Origin: Oxalobacteraceae bacterium
Lineage (GTDB): Bacteria > Pseudomonadota > Gammaproteobacteria > Burkholderiales > Burkholderiaceae_D
Assembly (NCBI GenBank): GCA_947448025.1
Contig: CANFLV010000018.1
Coordinates: 24,014 to 88,013, forward strand
Length of the DNA: 64,000 nucleotides
Direction of reading: 5' to 3'
Shown here piece by piece: positions 28,571 to 36,095 of the stretch; positions within the stretch are counted from its first letter, which is position 1, and each line of letters opens with the position of its first letter. Below the pieces are notes generated by a model. That model saw only the letters and a program-made list of their open reading frames with translations, had not been told where the DNA came from and did no database searches. Both the position numbers and the translations under genes were made by a program.

Positions 28571-29746
28571 ATGAAATTGAAACCCCTATTCGCTTCCCTG
28601 TTGACCGTCGGAGCCCTCGGATTGACCGCCTTTTCTGCGCAAGCCGAAGACACCATCAAGGTCGGCCTGATCGCCCCATTTTCCGGTCCCTTCGCTGATT
28701 ACGGCAAACAGATGGAAGCCGGCATCAAGACTTACATGAAGATTCACGGCGACAGTGTCGGCGGCAAGAAGGTCGAAATCATCATCAAGGACACGACCGG
28801 CCCGGTACCTGAAATCGCCAAGCGCCTGGCACAGGAACTCGTCGTGCGCGACAAGGTCGATTTTCTCGCCGGCTTTGGCCTGACACCGGAAGCGCTGGCT
28901 GTTGCGCCCGTGGCAGAACAAGCCAAAAAGCCGATGATTATCATGAACGCCGCAACGTCGATCATCACCACAAAATCGAATTACATCGCGCGCTTCTCGA
29001 TGACCCTGCCGCAAGTCTCCGGACCAATGGCGACCTGGGCTGTCAAGAACGGCATGAAGAAAGTCGTCACGCTCGTGGCTGACTACGGTCCTGGCATCGA
29101 TGCAGAGACCTCGTTCAAGACGAATTTCATCGGCGGCGGCGGACAGGTACTCGAATCGATTCGTGTACCGCTGCGCAGCCCCGACTTCGCTCCCTTCATC
29201 CAGCGCATCAAGGATGCGAAGCCTGAAGCTGTCTTTATCTTCGTGCCGCCTGGCGAGCACAGCATCGCTTTCATGAAGGGCTATCGCGAACGTGGCCTGG
29301 CTGAAGCGGGCATCAAGGTCATCGCCACGGGCGACCTGACCGATGACCATCTGATGCCAGCACTGGGCGATTCGACCATGGGCGTGATCACGACCTTCCA
29401 TTATTCGGCTGCGCATAATTCACCGGAAAACAAGGCCTTCCTGAAGACCTATGCGGAAGTCAATCCGGGCGCTGGTCGTGCCAATTTCATGTCGGTCGGC
29501 GCTTTTGACGGCATGGCAGCGATCTATGAAGTTTCGCGCAAGCTCAACGGCAAGATCGACGGCGACAAGGCCATGGCCATCCTCAAGGGCATGAAGCTGA
29601 ACAGCCCACGCGGTCCGATCATGATCGACCCGGCTACCCGTGACATCATCCAGACTGTTTATGTGCGCAAGGTCGAGAAGGTCAATGGCGAAGCTTTCAA
29701 CGTTGAGTTCGACAAATTCCTCGACATGAAAGACACCGGAAAATAA
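28571..29746 (+). CDS. Periplasmic binding protein of a Liv-type ABC transporter
   Basis: The product is 391 residues with a signal peptide ending near FSAQA-ED (residue 24). It belongs to the type I periplasmic binding fold used by branched-chain amino acid and aromatic acid transporters: TIKVGLIAPFSGPFADYGKQMEAGIKTYM at the mature N-terminus, then a DTTGPVPEIAKRLAQELV lobe. The ATG at 28571 has AAGGAGA just upstream; longer in-frame extensions have no such site. The gene faces the livFGMH-pca operon across a terminator, so it is transcribed separately from its partner genes. Given the adjacent protocatechuate genes, an aromatic acid such as 4-hydroxybenzoate or protocatechuate is a likely ligand, but this is not shown by the sequence. 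Confidence 0.88.
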   Translation: MKLKPLFASLLTVGALGLTAFSAQAEDTIKVGLIAPFSGPFADYGKQMEAGIKTYMKIHGDSVGGKKVEIIIKDTTGPVPEIAKRLAQELVVRDKVDFLAGFGLTPEALAVAPVAEQAKKPMIIMNAATSIITTKSNYIARFSMTLPQVSGPMATWAVKNGMKKVVTLVADYGPGIDAETSFKTNFIGGGGQVLESIRVPLRSPDFAPFIQRIKDAKPEAVFIFVPPGEHSIAFMKGYRERGLAEAGIKVIATGDLTDDHLMPALGDSTMGVITTFHYSAAHNSPENKAFLKTYAEVNPGAGRANFMSVGAFDGMAAIYEVSRKLNGKIDGDKAMAILKGMKLNSPRGPIMIDPATRDIIQTVYVRKVEKVNGEAFNVEFDKFLDMKDTGK

Positions 29747-29768
29747 TTCCGGACGCTGCAGGCTGACG

Positions 29769-29808
29769 TAAAAAATCCCCGGGGCTGCGAAGCTCCGGGG
29801 ATTTTTTT
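29769..29808. terminator. Strong bidirectional intrinsic terminator
   Basis: A run of A, then CCCCGGGGCT, a short loop and AGCTCCGGGG followed by seven T form a long GC-rich hairpin flanked by A and T runs. It sits between the convergent binding-protein gene and livF and can end transcription from both sides. Confidence 0.9.
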
Positions 29809-29849
29809 ATGGGCATCGCTGCAGCGCTGCAGAACGCTGAGTCTGATCG

Positions 29850-30551
29850 TTAAGCGACGCTGACCAGCCTGTCCAGCATGGCCTTATCCGCCAGCAGGCT
29901 CGCACTATCCGAAGCATGCACGACCCGGCCGCGATCGAGCACCATCGCCTGCTTCGTCAATGACAACGCCAGCCGCGCATGCTGCTCGACGACGATGATG
30001 GCCATGCCGCTATCCTTGACCAGTGCCCGCAATACGCCCATCAATTCCTGCACGATGATCGGCGCCAGACCTTCCATCGGCTCGTCCAGCAACAATATGC
30101 GCGGATTGATCATCAGTGCGCGGGCGATGGCGACCATTTGCTGTTCGCCGCCGGACAATTGATTACCCATATTGTTGCGACGTTCCTGCAGTCGCGGAAA
30201 AATCCCGTAAATTTTTTGCAGATCCCATTCCCCGGGACGCGCGACGACTGTCAGATGCTCTTCCACCGTCAGGGTCGGGAACATATGCCGCTCCTGAGGT
30301 ACCCAGCCCAGTCCGGCATGCGCACGCTGGTGCGTTGGCATGCGATTGATGTTCGCACCGCACCAGCTGATCGTGCCGCCGTGCTGACGCGTCAAGCCCA
30401 TCAGTGTAATCAGCAAGGTAGATTTGCCCACGCCATTACGGCCCAGCAGCGCGAGGCTACCACCCTCCTCCAGGCTTAAGGAAATACCTTCAAGAACCAC
30501 GGATTCGCCGTAACCGGCGGAGAGATTTTCCAGCTTTAATAACTCAGTCAT
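29850..30551 (-). CDS. livF: ABC transporter ATPase, LivF type
   Basis: This is the second nucleotide-binding subunit of a branched-chain/aromatic acid importer (HAAT family). It shows Walker A GRNGVGKST, Q-loop region WVPQERHMFPTLTVEEHL, signature LSGGEQQMVAIARAL, Walker B ILLLDEP and the switch His in VVEQHARLAL. The ATG at 30551 is preferred since it overlaps the livG stop (ATGACTGA), although four codons upstream also remain open. Last gene of the pcaD-pcaC-livHMGF run, followed by the terminator at 29769. A typical length of 233 residues. Confidence 0.92.
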   Translation of the reverse strand: MTELLKLENLSAGYGESVVLEGISLSLEEGGSLALLGRNGVGKSTLLITLMGLTRQHGGTISWCGANINRMPTHQRAHAGLGWVPQERHMFPTLTVEEHLTVVARPGEWDLQKIYGIFPRLQERRNNMGNQLSGGEQQMVAIARALMINPRILLLDEPMEGLAPIIVQELMGVLRALVKDSGMAIIVVEQHARLALSLTKQAMVLDRGRVVHASDSASLLADKAMLDRLVSVA

Positions 30552-31305
30552 GTTCTGCCTCACCCAGATAAACTTCCTTCACCCGCGGATCGGCGATGAT
30601 CTGCTCGGGCGTGCCTTCGGTGAGTACTTTGCCGCCGACCAGCACCGTGATGCGCTCGGCAAAGCGAAATACCAGTCCCATGTCATGTTCAATGAACAGG
30701 ATCGTGACATCGCGCGGCAATTCCGCCATGACTTCAAACAGCGCTGCGCTTTCACCGGACGGAATCCCGGCGGCGGGTTCATCCAGCAGCAAAACCTTGG
30801 GTTTGGTCGCCAGAGCCAGCGCGATTTCCACGAGACGCTGTTTGCCATAAGGCAGATTGCGCGTGATGCTGTCCGCGTCAGCCGCGAGTTTGAGCGTCGT
30901 CAATAAGGCCATGGCCTCATCGATCTCCGCGCGCTGGGTCGACACCGTGCGATACCAGATGTATTGCTGGCCCTTGCGTTCGGCGATCACCAGCAGCACC
31001 GACTCCAGCACCGTCAGCCCGGCGAACAGGGTATTGATCTGGAAGGTGCGCGTCAGACCCCGCTTGACCCGCACATGCTGCGGCAAGGAGGTGATGTCTT
31101 CGTCGCCGAGCCAGACACGGCCGGCGCTAGGCGCGAAACTGCCGGTGAGCAGATTAATGAACGTCGTCTTGCCAGCGCCGTTCGGTCCGATCAGCGCATG
31201 GCGCGAGCCGGGGGCGAAAGTCAGGCTGATATCGCTATTGGCGACAAAGCCGCCCCAGTGCTTCGATAGACCTTCGGTACGTAAGGTAAGTGAGGTCAGA
31301 CTCAT
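30544..31305 (-). CDS. livG: ABC transporter ATPase, LivG type
   Basis: This is the first nucleotide-binding subunit of the importer. It shows Walker A GPNGAGKTT, the LivG-type RTFQINTLFAGLTVLE segment, the degenerate signature NLPYGKQRLVEIALAL, Walker B LLLDEPAAGI and FIEHDMGLVF with the switch His. The length of 253 residues is normal. Its ATG overlaps the livM stop by four bases and its stop overlaps livF, so the four transporter genes are translated as one coupled set. Confidence 0.92.
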   Translation of the reverse strand: MSLTSLTLRTEGLSKHWGGFVANSDISLTFAPGSRHALIGPNGAGKTTFINLLTGSFAPSAGRVWLGDEDITSLPQHVRVKRGLTRTFQINTLFAGLTVLESVLLVIAERKGQQYIWYRTVSTQRAEIDEAMALLTTLKLAADADSITRNLPYGKQRLVEIALALATKPKVLLLDEPAAGIPSGESAALFEVMAELPRDVTILFIEHDMGLVFRFAERITVLVGGKVLTEGTPEQIIADPRVKEVYLGEAEHD

Positions 31306-32264
31306 TTGGCGCCACCAAAAAATTGTTCACGGATCTTTTGCAAGCCGCCAAGGATGCCGCCACGGGCGAACATGACGATTACGATCAGCAGCAAGCCGAT
31401 CCAGAATTGCCAGTAAGCCGGATTGATACCAGCGATGGTGTCCTGCGCGAGCATGAAGATGATCGCGCCGACCAGTGCGCCATACAGTCGACCCGTGCCG
31501 CCCAGGACCAAGATGATCAGCAGTTCCGCGGAACGTGAAAAGCTCAGCGAATCGAGACCGACGAACTGCGTCGTCTGTGCCAGCAAGGCGCCTGCCATCC
31601 CGGCGATCGCCGCACTGACCGTGAAGATCACCACAAGGCGGCGCGGCACATCGGCACCGATGGCCGGCATGCGTTTGACGCCTTCGCGGATACCGATCAG
31701 GCCCATGCCGAACGGCGACTGCACCATCCTACGCACGAGCACGAACAGGATGAACAAGACGGTCAGACTATAGAAGTACGCGGTCTTGCCATCCAAGTCG
31801 AAAGCAAACAGGCCCAGCACATCACCGACGACCATGCCCGACAAACCATCGACGCCGCCCGTCAGGAAGGCCGCTTTATTGGCGCCCTCGTACGTCATCA
31901 AGCCGATCGCCAGCGTCACCATCAGACGCGTCAGGTCTTGTCCGCGCACGACCAGAAAACTCACACATAAGCCAAACACACCAGCCACCAGCGCGCCAGC
32001 CAGCAAACCACTCAGCGGCTCACTCCAGCCATGCACCGACAGCAGGCCGGCCGTGTAGGCGCCGACGCCAAAGAAGGCGGCATGTCCCAGCGAAACGATG
32101 CCGGCATAGCCGAGAATCAGGTCCAGCGAGAGTGCGAACAAGGCCACGATCATGATCTGGCTGATCAGCACCAGATAACCGGGAAAGAGAAAAAACGCTG
32201 CCAATGGCGTGAGCCAGAACAGGATTTCGAGGACGCTCCAGCGTCCGTTTGGCAGCGACTTCAT
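31302..32264 (-). CDS. livM: ABC transporter permease, LivM type
   Basis: This is the membrane subunit of the importer, 320 residues with about eight to nine hydrophobic helices. The LivM signature region is present: LDLILGYAGIVSLGHAAFFGVGAYTAGLL near residue 45 and GLIGIREGVKRMPAIGADVPRRLVVIF near 190 (EAA-like loop that contacts the ATPase). Four-base overlaps join it to livH and livG. Nothing unusual is seen. Confidence 0.92.
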   Translation of the reverse strand: MKSLPNGRWSVLEILFWLTPLAAFFLFPGYLVLISQIMIVALFALSLDLILGYAGIVSLGHAAFFGVGAYTAGLLSVHGWSEPLSGLLAGALVAGVFGLCVSFLVVRGQDLTRLMVTLAIGLMTYEGANKAAFLTGGVDGLSGMVVGDVLGLFAFDLDGKTAYFYSLTVLFILFVLVRRMVQSPFGMGLIGIREGVKRMPAIGADVPRRLVVIFTVSAAIAGMAGALLAQTTQFVGLDSLSFSRSAELLIILVLGGTGRLYGALVGAIIFMLAQDTIAGINPAYWQFWIGLLLIVIVMFARGGILGGLQKIREQFFGGAK

Positions 32265-33124
32265 GCGCGCCTCCCGATCAGGCCAGTGGGGAAAAGAATC
32301 AGCAGCACGACCATCAGGGCATAGATCACGAAGCCCCCAACGCCGGGTACATAATATTTACCGGCCACGTCAAACACGCCGAGTATCAGTGCCGCCAGCA
32401 AAGGTCCCTTGATCGTTCCAGCGCCGCCGACGGCGACGACCAGCAGGAAGTAGACCATATACTTGATCGGAAAACTCGGATCGAGCCCGAGCACATCAAT
32501 GCCCAGCCCGCCACCCAGACCCGCGAGTCCCGAGCCGAGCGCAAAGGTCAGGCTGAAGACGCGGCTGACATTGATACCTAGGCCGGCCGCTGCCTGCTGA
32601 TTATCGACAGACGCGCGGATCTGCGCACCAAAACGGGTGCGCTCGATCAGGTAACCCAGCGCCAGCGTGATCAGCACAACCACGCCGATCATGAACAGGC
32701 GATATGCACCGACATCCAGCCCGAGCAGGGAGACTTGTCCGCGCAGCCAGTCAGGCAGCTGCACCGGCTGCTGCGACGGACCCCAGATGTAGGTCGCGCC
32801 AGCCACAGCGATAAAGGTCAGGCCGATCGAGAACAAGACCTGATCCAGATGCGGGGCCTTGTAGAGTCGCCGATACAGCACGCGCTCGAGCACAAAGCCC
32901 GCAACCGCACTGGCCACAAACGCCAGCGGCAACGACAAAAGGAAAGGCATGCCGAGCCGGTTCATCACCACTACGGCGACATAGCCACCCAACATCGCAA
33001 AAGCACCATGCGCGAGATTGATGAAGTTCATCAGGCCCATCGTTACCGACAGGCCGACGCTGATCAGAAATAACAGGCTGCCATAGGCCAGCCCGTCAAA
33101 CAGTACACCGAAAAAATTCATCAT
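32261..33124 (-). CDS. livH: ABC transporter permease, LivH type
   Basis: This is the other membrane subunit, 287 residues. MGLMNFINLAHGAFAMLGGY near residue 30 is the typical LivH N-terminal motif, and FGAQIRASVDNQQAAAGLGI near 185 is the ATPase-contact loop. Its ATG overlaps the stop of pcaC by four bases. This direct coupling of a transporter to a catabolic enzyme is the best evidence that the importer carries an aromatic or dicarboxylic intermediate of the protocatechuate route. Confidence 0.92.
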   Translation of the reverse strand: MMNFFGVLFDGLAYGSLLFLISVGLSVTMGLMNFINLAHGAFAMLGGYVAVVVMNRLGMPFLLSLPLAFVASAVAGFVLERVLYRRLYKAPHLDQVLFSIGLTFIAVAGATYIWGPSQQPVQLPDWLRGQVSLLGLDVGAYRLFMIGVVVLITLALGYLIERTRFGAQIRASVDNQQAAAGLGINVSRVFSLTFALGSGLAGLGGGLGIDVLGLDPSFPIKYMVYFLLVVAVGGAGTIKGPLLAALILGVFDVAGKYYVPGVGGFVIYALMVVLLILFPTGLIGRRA

Positions 33125-33510
33125 GGGGCAGCGGCGTCCATTTGCGCGAAGACTTCCTGCGCCAGGTGAAAGGCGGAATTGGCCGCCGGTACACCGCAGT
33201 AAATCGCGGTCTGCATCAGCACTTCCTTGATTTCGTCACGCGTTACCCCATTGTTGGCCGCCGCGCGTAAATGCAAAGCGAGTTCAGCTTCACGATTCAA
33301 GGCGACCATCATGGCGATCGTGATCAGGCTGCGGCTGTGACCTGGCAAGCCGGGACGGGTCCAGATTTCACCCCAGGCATAGCGCGAAATCAGTTCCTGG
33401 AATTCGCTCGTCAGCGGTGTCTTGTTGGCCTGCGCCTTGTCGACATGGGCATTGCCGAGGACTTCGCGACGACGCGCCATGCCCATACTCAAACGTTCTT
33501 GTTCATCCAT
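33121..33510 (-). CDS. pcaC: 4-carboxymuconolactone decarboxylase
   Basis: This enzyme decarboxylates 4-carboxymuconolactone to 3-oxoadipate enol-lactone in the protocatechuate branch of the beta-ketoadipate pathway. The 129-residue protein shows the family core LISRYAWGEIWTRPGLPGHSRSLITIAMMVALNR with the conserved Gly-His, followed by ELALHLRAAANNGVTRDEIKEVLMQTAIYCGVPAA. Length is normal for a stand-alone PcaC. It starts three bases after the pcaD stop and overlaps livH. Confidence 0.95.
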   Translation of the reverse strand: MDEQERLSMGMARRREVLGNAHVDKAQANKTPLTSEFQELISRYAWGEIWTRPGLPGHSRSLITIAMMVALNREAELALHLRAAANNGVTRDEIKEVLMQTAIYCGVPAANSAFHLAQEVFAQMDAAAP

Positions 33511-33513
33511 GAT

Positions 33514-34299
33514 TCAGTGTCCCTGATTTAAAAAGTGCAGCACGGCGTCGGTAAAGGCCTCCGGCTGTTCGATGTTGGAGAGATGCGCCGCATCGAGTTC
33601 GATGAAAGTAGCGCCGGGAATGGTAGCGGCGACAAACTGGCCGCCTGCCGGTGGCGTGGCCAGATCGTGGGTGCCAGCGATGACGAGCGTCGGCGCCCGG
33701 ATCGCCTCGATGGTGTCGCGCTGGTCCATGTCGCGCACGGCAGCGCAATTGGCGTTGTAGCCATCGGGACTCGTGCGCAGCAAACCGGTAGCGATCGCCT
33801 CGACGGCCTGCGCTTCACGTGCGCGAAATCCTGCGGTGAACCAGCGCTCCATGACGCCCGGAATAATCGCCGCCAGGCCAGTACTGTTGACGGTGGCGAT
33901 GCGGCTGTTCCAGGCTTCGGGCGTGCCAATTTTTGCGGCAGTATTTGCCAGTACCAGACGATTGATGCGCTCGGGATAATGTGTGGCCAGCCACATGCCG
34001 GTCATGCCGCCCATGGACAGGCCGCAGAAATGGGCGGACGCGATCTCGAGATGATCGAGCAGATCGATGACGTCCTGGCCTAACTGCGCCACGGTATAAG
34101 GCCCGGGCGTCACGCTGGACTGGCCATGGCCGCGCGTGTCGTAACGCACTACGCGGAACTGCGCGCGCAAGGCGTCCATTTGTGGCGCCCACATCGCCAG
34201 GTCGGTACCGAGTGAATTCGACAGTACCAGTACCGGCGCGTCAGCAGCGCCTTCGATCGTGTAATGCAGCGAAAAATCGCCCTTTTGCATCTGCGTCAT
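33514..34299 (-). CDS. pcaD: 3-oxoadipate enol-lactonase
   Basis: This alpha/beta hydrolase opens the enol-lactone to 3-oxoadipate. The nucleophile elbow is GLSMGGM, and the acid and base appear in VIAGTHDLATPP and LDAAHLSNIEQPEAF. VLSNSLGTDLAMWAPQ near the N-terminus is typical for PcaD. I use the ATG at 34299, which has AAGAGGAGA seven bases upstream, rather than the longer frame from 34362. The mature length is then 261 residues. It lies between pcaB (about 200 bases upstream) and pcaC. Confidence 0.93.
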   Translation of the reverse strand: MTQMQKGDFSLHYTIEGAADAPVLVLSNSLGTDLAMWAPQMDALRAQFRVVRYDTRGHGQSSVTPGPYTVAQLGQDVIDLLDHLEIASAHFCGLSMGGMTGMWLATHYPERINRLVLANTAAKIGTPEAWNSRIATVNSTGLAAIIPGVMERWFTAGFRAREAQAVEAIATGLLRTSPDGYNANCAAVRDMDQRDTIEAIRAPTLVIAGTHDLATPPAGGQFVAATIPGATFIELDAAHLSNIEQPEAFTDAVLHFLNQGH

Positions 34300-34505
34300 T
34301 ACTTTATCTCCTCTTGGTGCGTCAATATCATTCGTTTCGCTTTGTGCAAACCAATGCCGCATCTCGTACAGTTTTATCGCGAACGACGCACTGTCATTTT
34401 CAAGTTGCGGTAGTGTGATGGCGCAGCGTTATTTCGACAATCGATTAAATGGAATAGCCATTATGTGATTTTCAAATAATGACTACGGACAGTTTGCCAT
34501 CGTGA

Positions 34506-35855
34506 TCAGTGTGCCGTCTTGCTCTGCGCGTAACGCGCCAGTACGCGCTCGACGAAGGCCGCAGCCTGACCCGTGTAATTGGCCGGATCGAGCAAGGCAT
34601 CGATTTCTGCGGCAGACAACAGTGTACTGATTTGCGGCGCGTCGGCCAGCGTCTCGCGCAGGTGACGGCCGGTTTCATTGACGCGGCGGCAAGCTTGCTC
34701 GACCAGATGATGGGCTTCGAGTCGGCCGAGCCGCGCACCGAGCGCGAGCGTGACGGCTTCAGCCATGATCTGGCCGCGCGTGGCGTCGAGATTGGCGCGC
34801 ATGCGCTCCGTATCGACAGACAGGCCGGCGGCGACGGCGCGCATTTGCGCCAGCGAGCCGGCGCAGAGCATCACGATCTGCGGCAGCGCTTCCCATTCGG
34901 CTTGCCAGCCGCCAAGCGCACGTTCATGTTCCTGCACCATCCCGGCCTGGATAGTCGCCACCAGCTGCGGCACGCGCACGGCGGCACTGAGCGCGACCGC
35001 GCAGCCGACTGGATTACGTTTATGCGGCATCGTGGATGAACCGCCGCGCCCTGCTGCTGCCGGTTCGGCGACTTCAGCGACTTCGGTTTGCGTCATGAGC
35101 GAAATATCACGCGCGATCTTGCCCAGCGTGCCCACCAGCAGTCCCAGGGTCGAGGCGAAATCGGCAATCTGGTCGCGATGGCCATGCCAAGGTAAGTCAG
35201 GCAAGCTCAGCTGCAAATCTTTTGCCAGCGATGTCGCCACGAGCAAGCCTTGCTCACCGAGGCTGGCCAGCGTGCCCGCCGCACCGCCAAATTGCAGGCA
35301 CAGTGTCTGCGGCAATGCCTCGAGTCGGTCCTGGTGGCGCAGGATGGCATCAAGCCAGCCGGCTGCCTTCAAGCCAAAGCTGACTGGCAAGGCATGCTGC
35401 ATCCAGGTACGCCCTATCATCGGCGTGGTCTTGTAGTCGGTCGCGAGCGCCGCCAAGGCATCGGCCAGCAGCTGCAAATCTTCGCGCAGCAAAGGCAAGG
35501 CAGCCTGCAATTGCAGCATCACGCCGCTGTCGATGATGTCCTGGCTGGTCGCGCCCCAATGGACAAACTTCGCGGCTTCGGGATTGATGCGCGCGACCGC
35601 CGCTGTGAGCTGCTTGACCAGCGGGATCGCCAGATTACCTGCACCGGTCGCATCTTTGGCCAGAGCGCTGAAATCGATCTGTGAAGGATTACAGCAGGCT
35701 TCGATATCCGCGACGGCACTATCGGGTATCACCGCATGCAAGGCCTCAGCCCGGGCGAGCGCCGCTTCGACGTCGAGCATGGCCTGCAACTGCGCCTGAT
35801 CGGAAAACACCTCGCACATCGCCGGGGTTGAAAACATTGGGGTGGTGAGATTCAT
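34506..35855 (-). CDS. pcaB: 3-carboxy-cis,cis-muconate cycloisomerase
   Basis: This fumarase/aspartase-superfamily enzyme closes 3-carboxymuconate to 4-carboxymuconolactone. The superfamily signature GGSSTMPHKRNPVG lies near residue 270, and VHWGATSQDIIDSG near 98 carries the conserved His. The length of 449 residues is usual. It is followed after a 206-base gap by pcaD; the gap includes a weak AT hairpin (34458-34480) and no gene, so pcaD may have its own promoter. The genes for protocatechuate 3,4-dioxygenase are not in the window. Confidence 0.93.
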   Translation of the reverse strand: MNLTTPMFSTPAMCEVFSDQAQLQAMLDVEAALARAEALHAVIPDSAVADIEACCNPSQIDFSALAKDATGAGNLAIPLVKQLTAAVARINPEAAKFVHWGATSQDIIDSGVMLQLQAALPLLREDLQLLADALAALATDYKTTPMIGRTWMQHALPVSFGLKAAGWLDAILRHQDRLEALPQTLCLQFGGAAGTLASLGEQGLLVATSLAKDLQLSLPDLPWHGHRDQIADFASTLGLLVGTLGKIARDISLMTQTEVAEVAEPAAAGRGGSSTMPHKRNPVGCAVALSAAVRVPQLVATIQAGMVQEHERALGGWQAEWEALPQIVMLCAGSLAQMRAVAAGLSVDTERMRANLDATRGQIMAEAVTLALGARLGRLEAHHLVEQACRRVNETGRHLRETLADAPQISTLLSAAEIDALLDPANYTGQAAAFVERVLARYAQSKTAH

Positions 35856-36027
35856 AGTTGGACTCCAAGCTGTTCGATAAACGCACGAATGCTGGTAAAT
35901 GGAATGGGCAGTTAGTGTATCGGCTGGTAAAAGCCGCCGTCAAGAAAGCATCCGGGCACGCATCGGAATGTGTGCGGTCGCCGAACAATATTCAATTTAC
36001 TGCATTACGCATAGCATCTCGTCAGCG

Positions 36028-36068
36028 AAAAAAAAAGCCGTGGCAGGCGACGCCACGACTTGATTTTT
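36028..36068 (-). terminator. Intrinsic terminator of the cyanophycin operon
   Basis: CGTGGC and GCCACG pair across a 7-base loop. On the minus strand the hairpin follows the cphA stop by about 35 bases and is followed by a nine-base T run (nine A on the plus strand). A shorter T run on the other side may allow some action in the opposite direction. The rest of the gap 35856-36095 shows no gene; the pcaB promoter must lie in it. Confidence 0.8.
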
Positions 36069-36095
36069 TGCACACTGCTCGTCACTGCCCGACGG

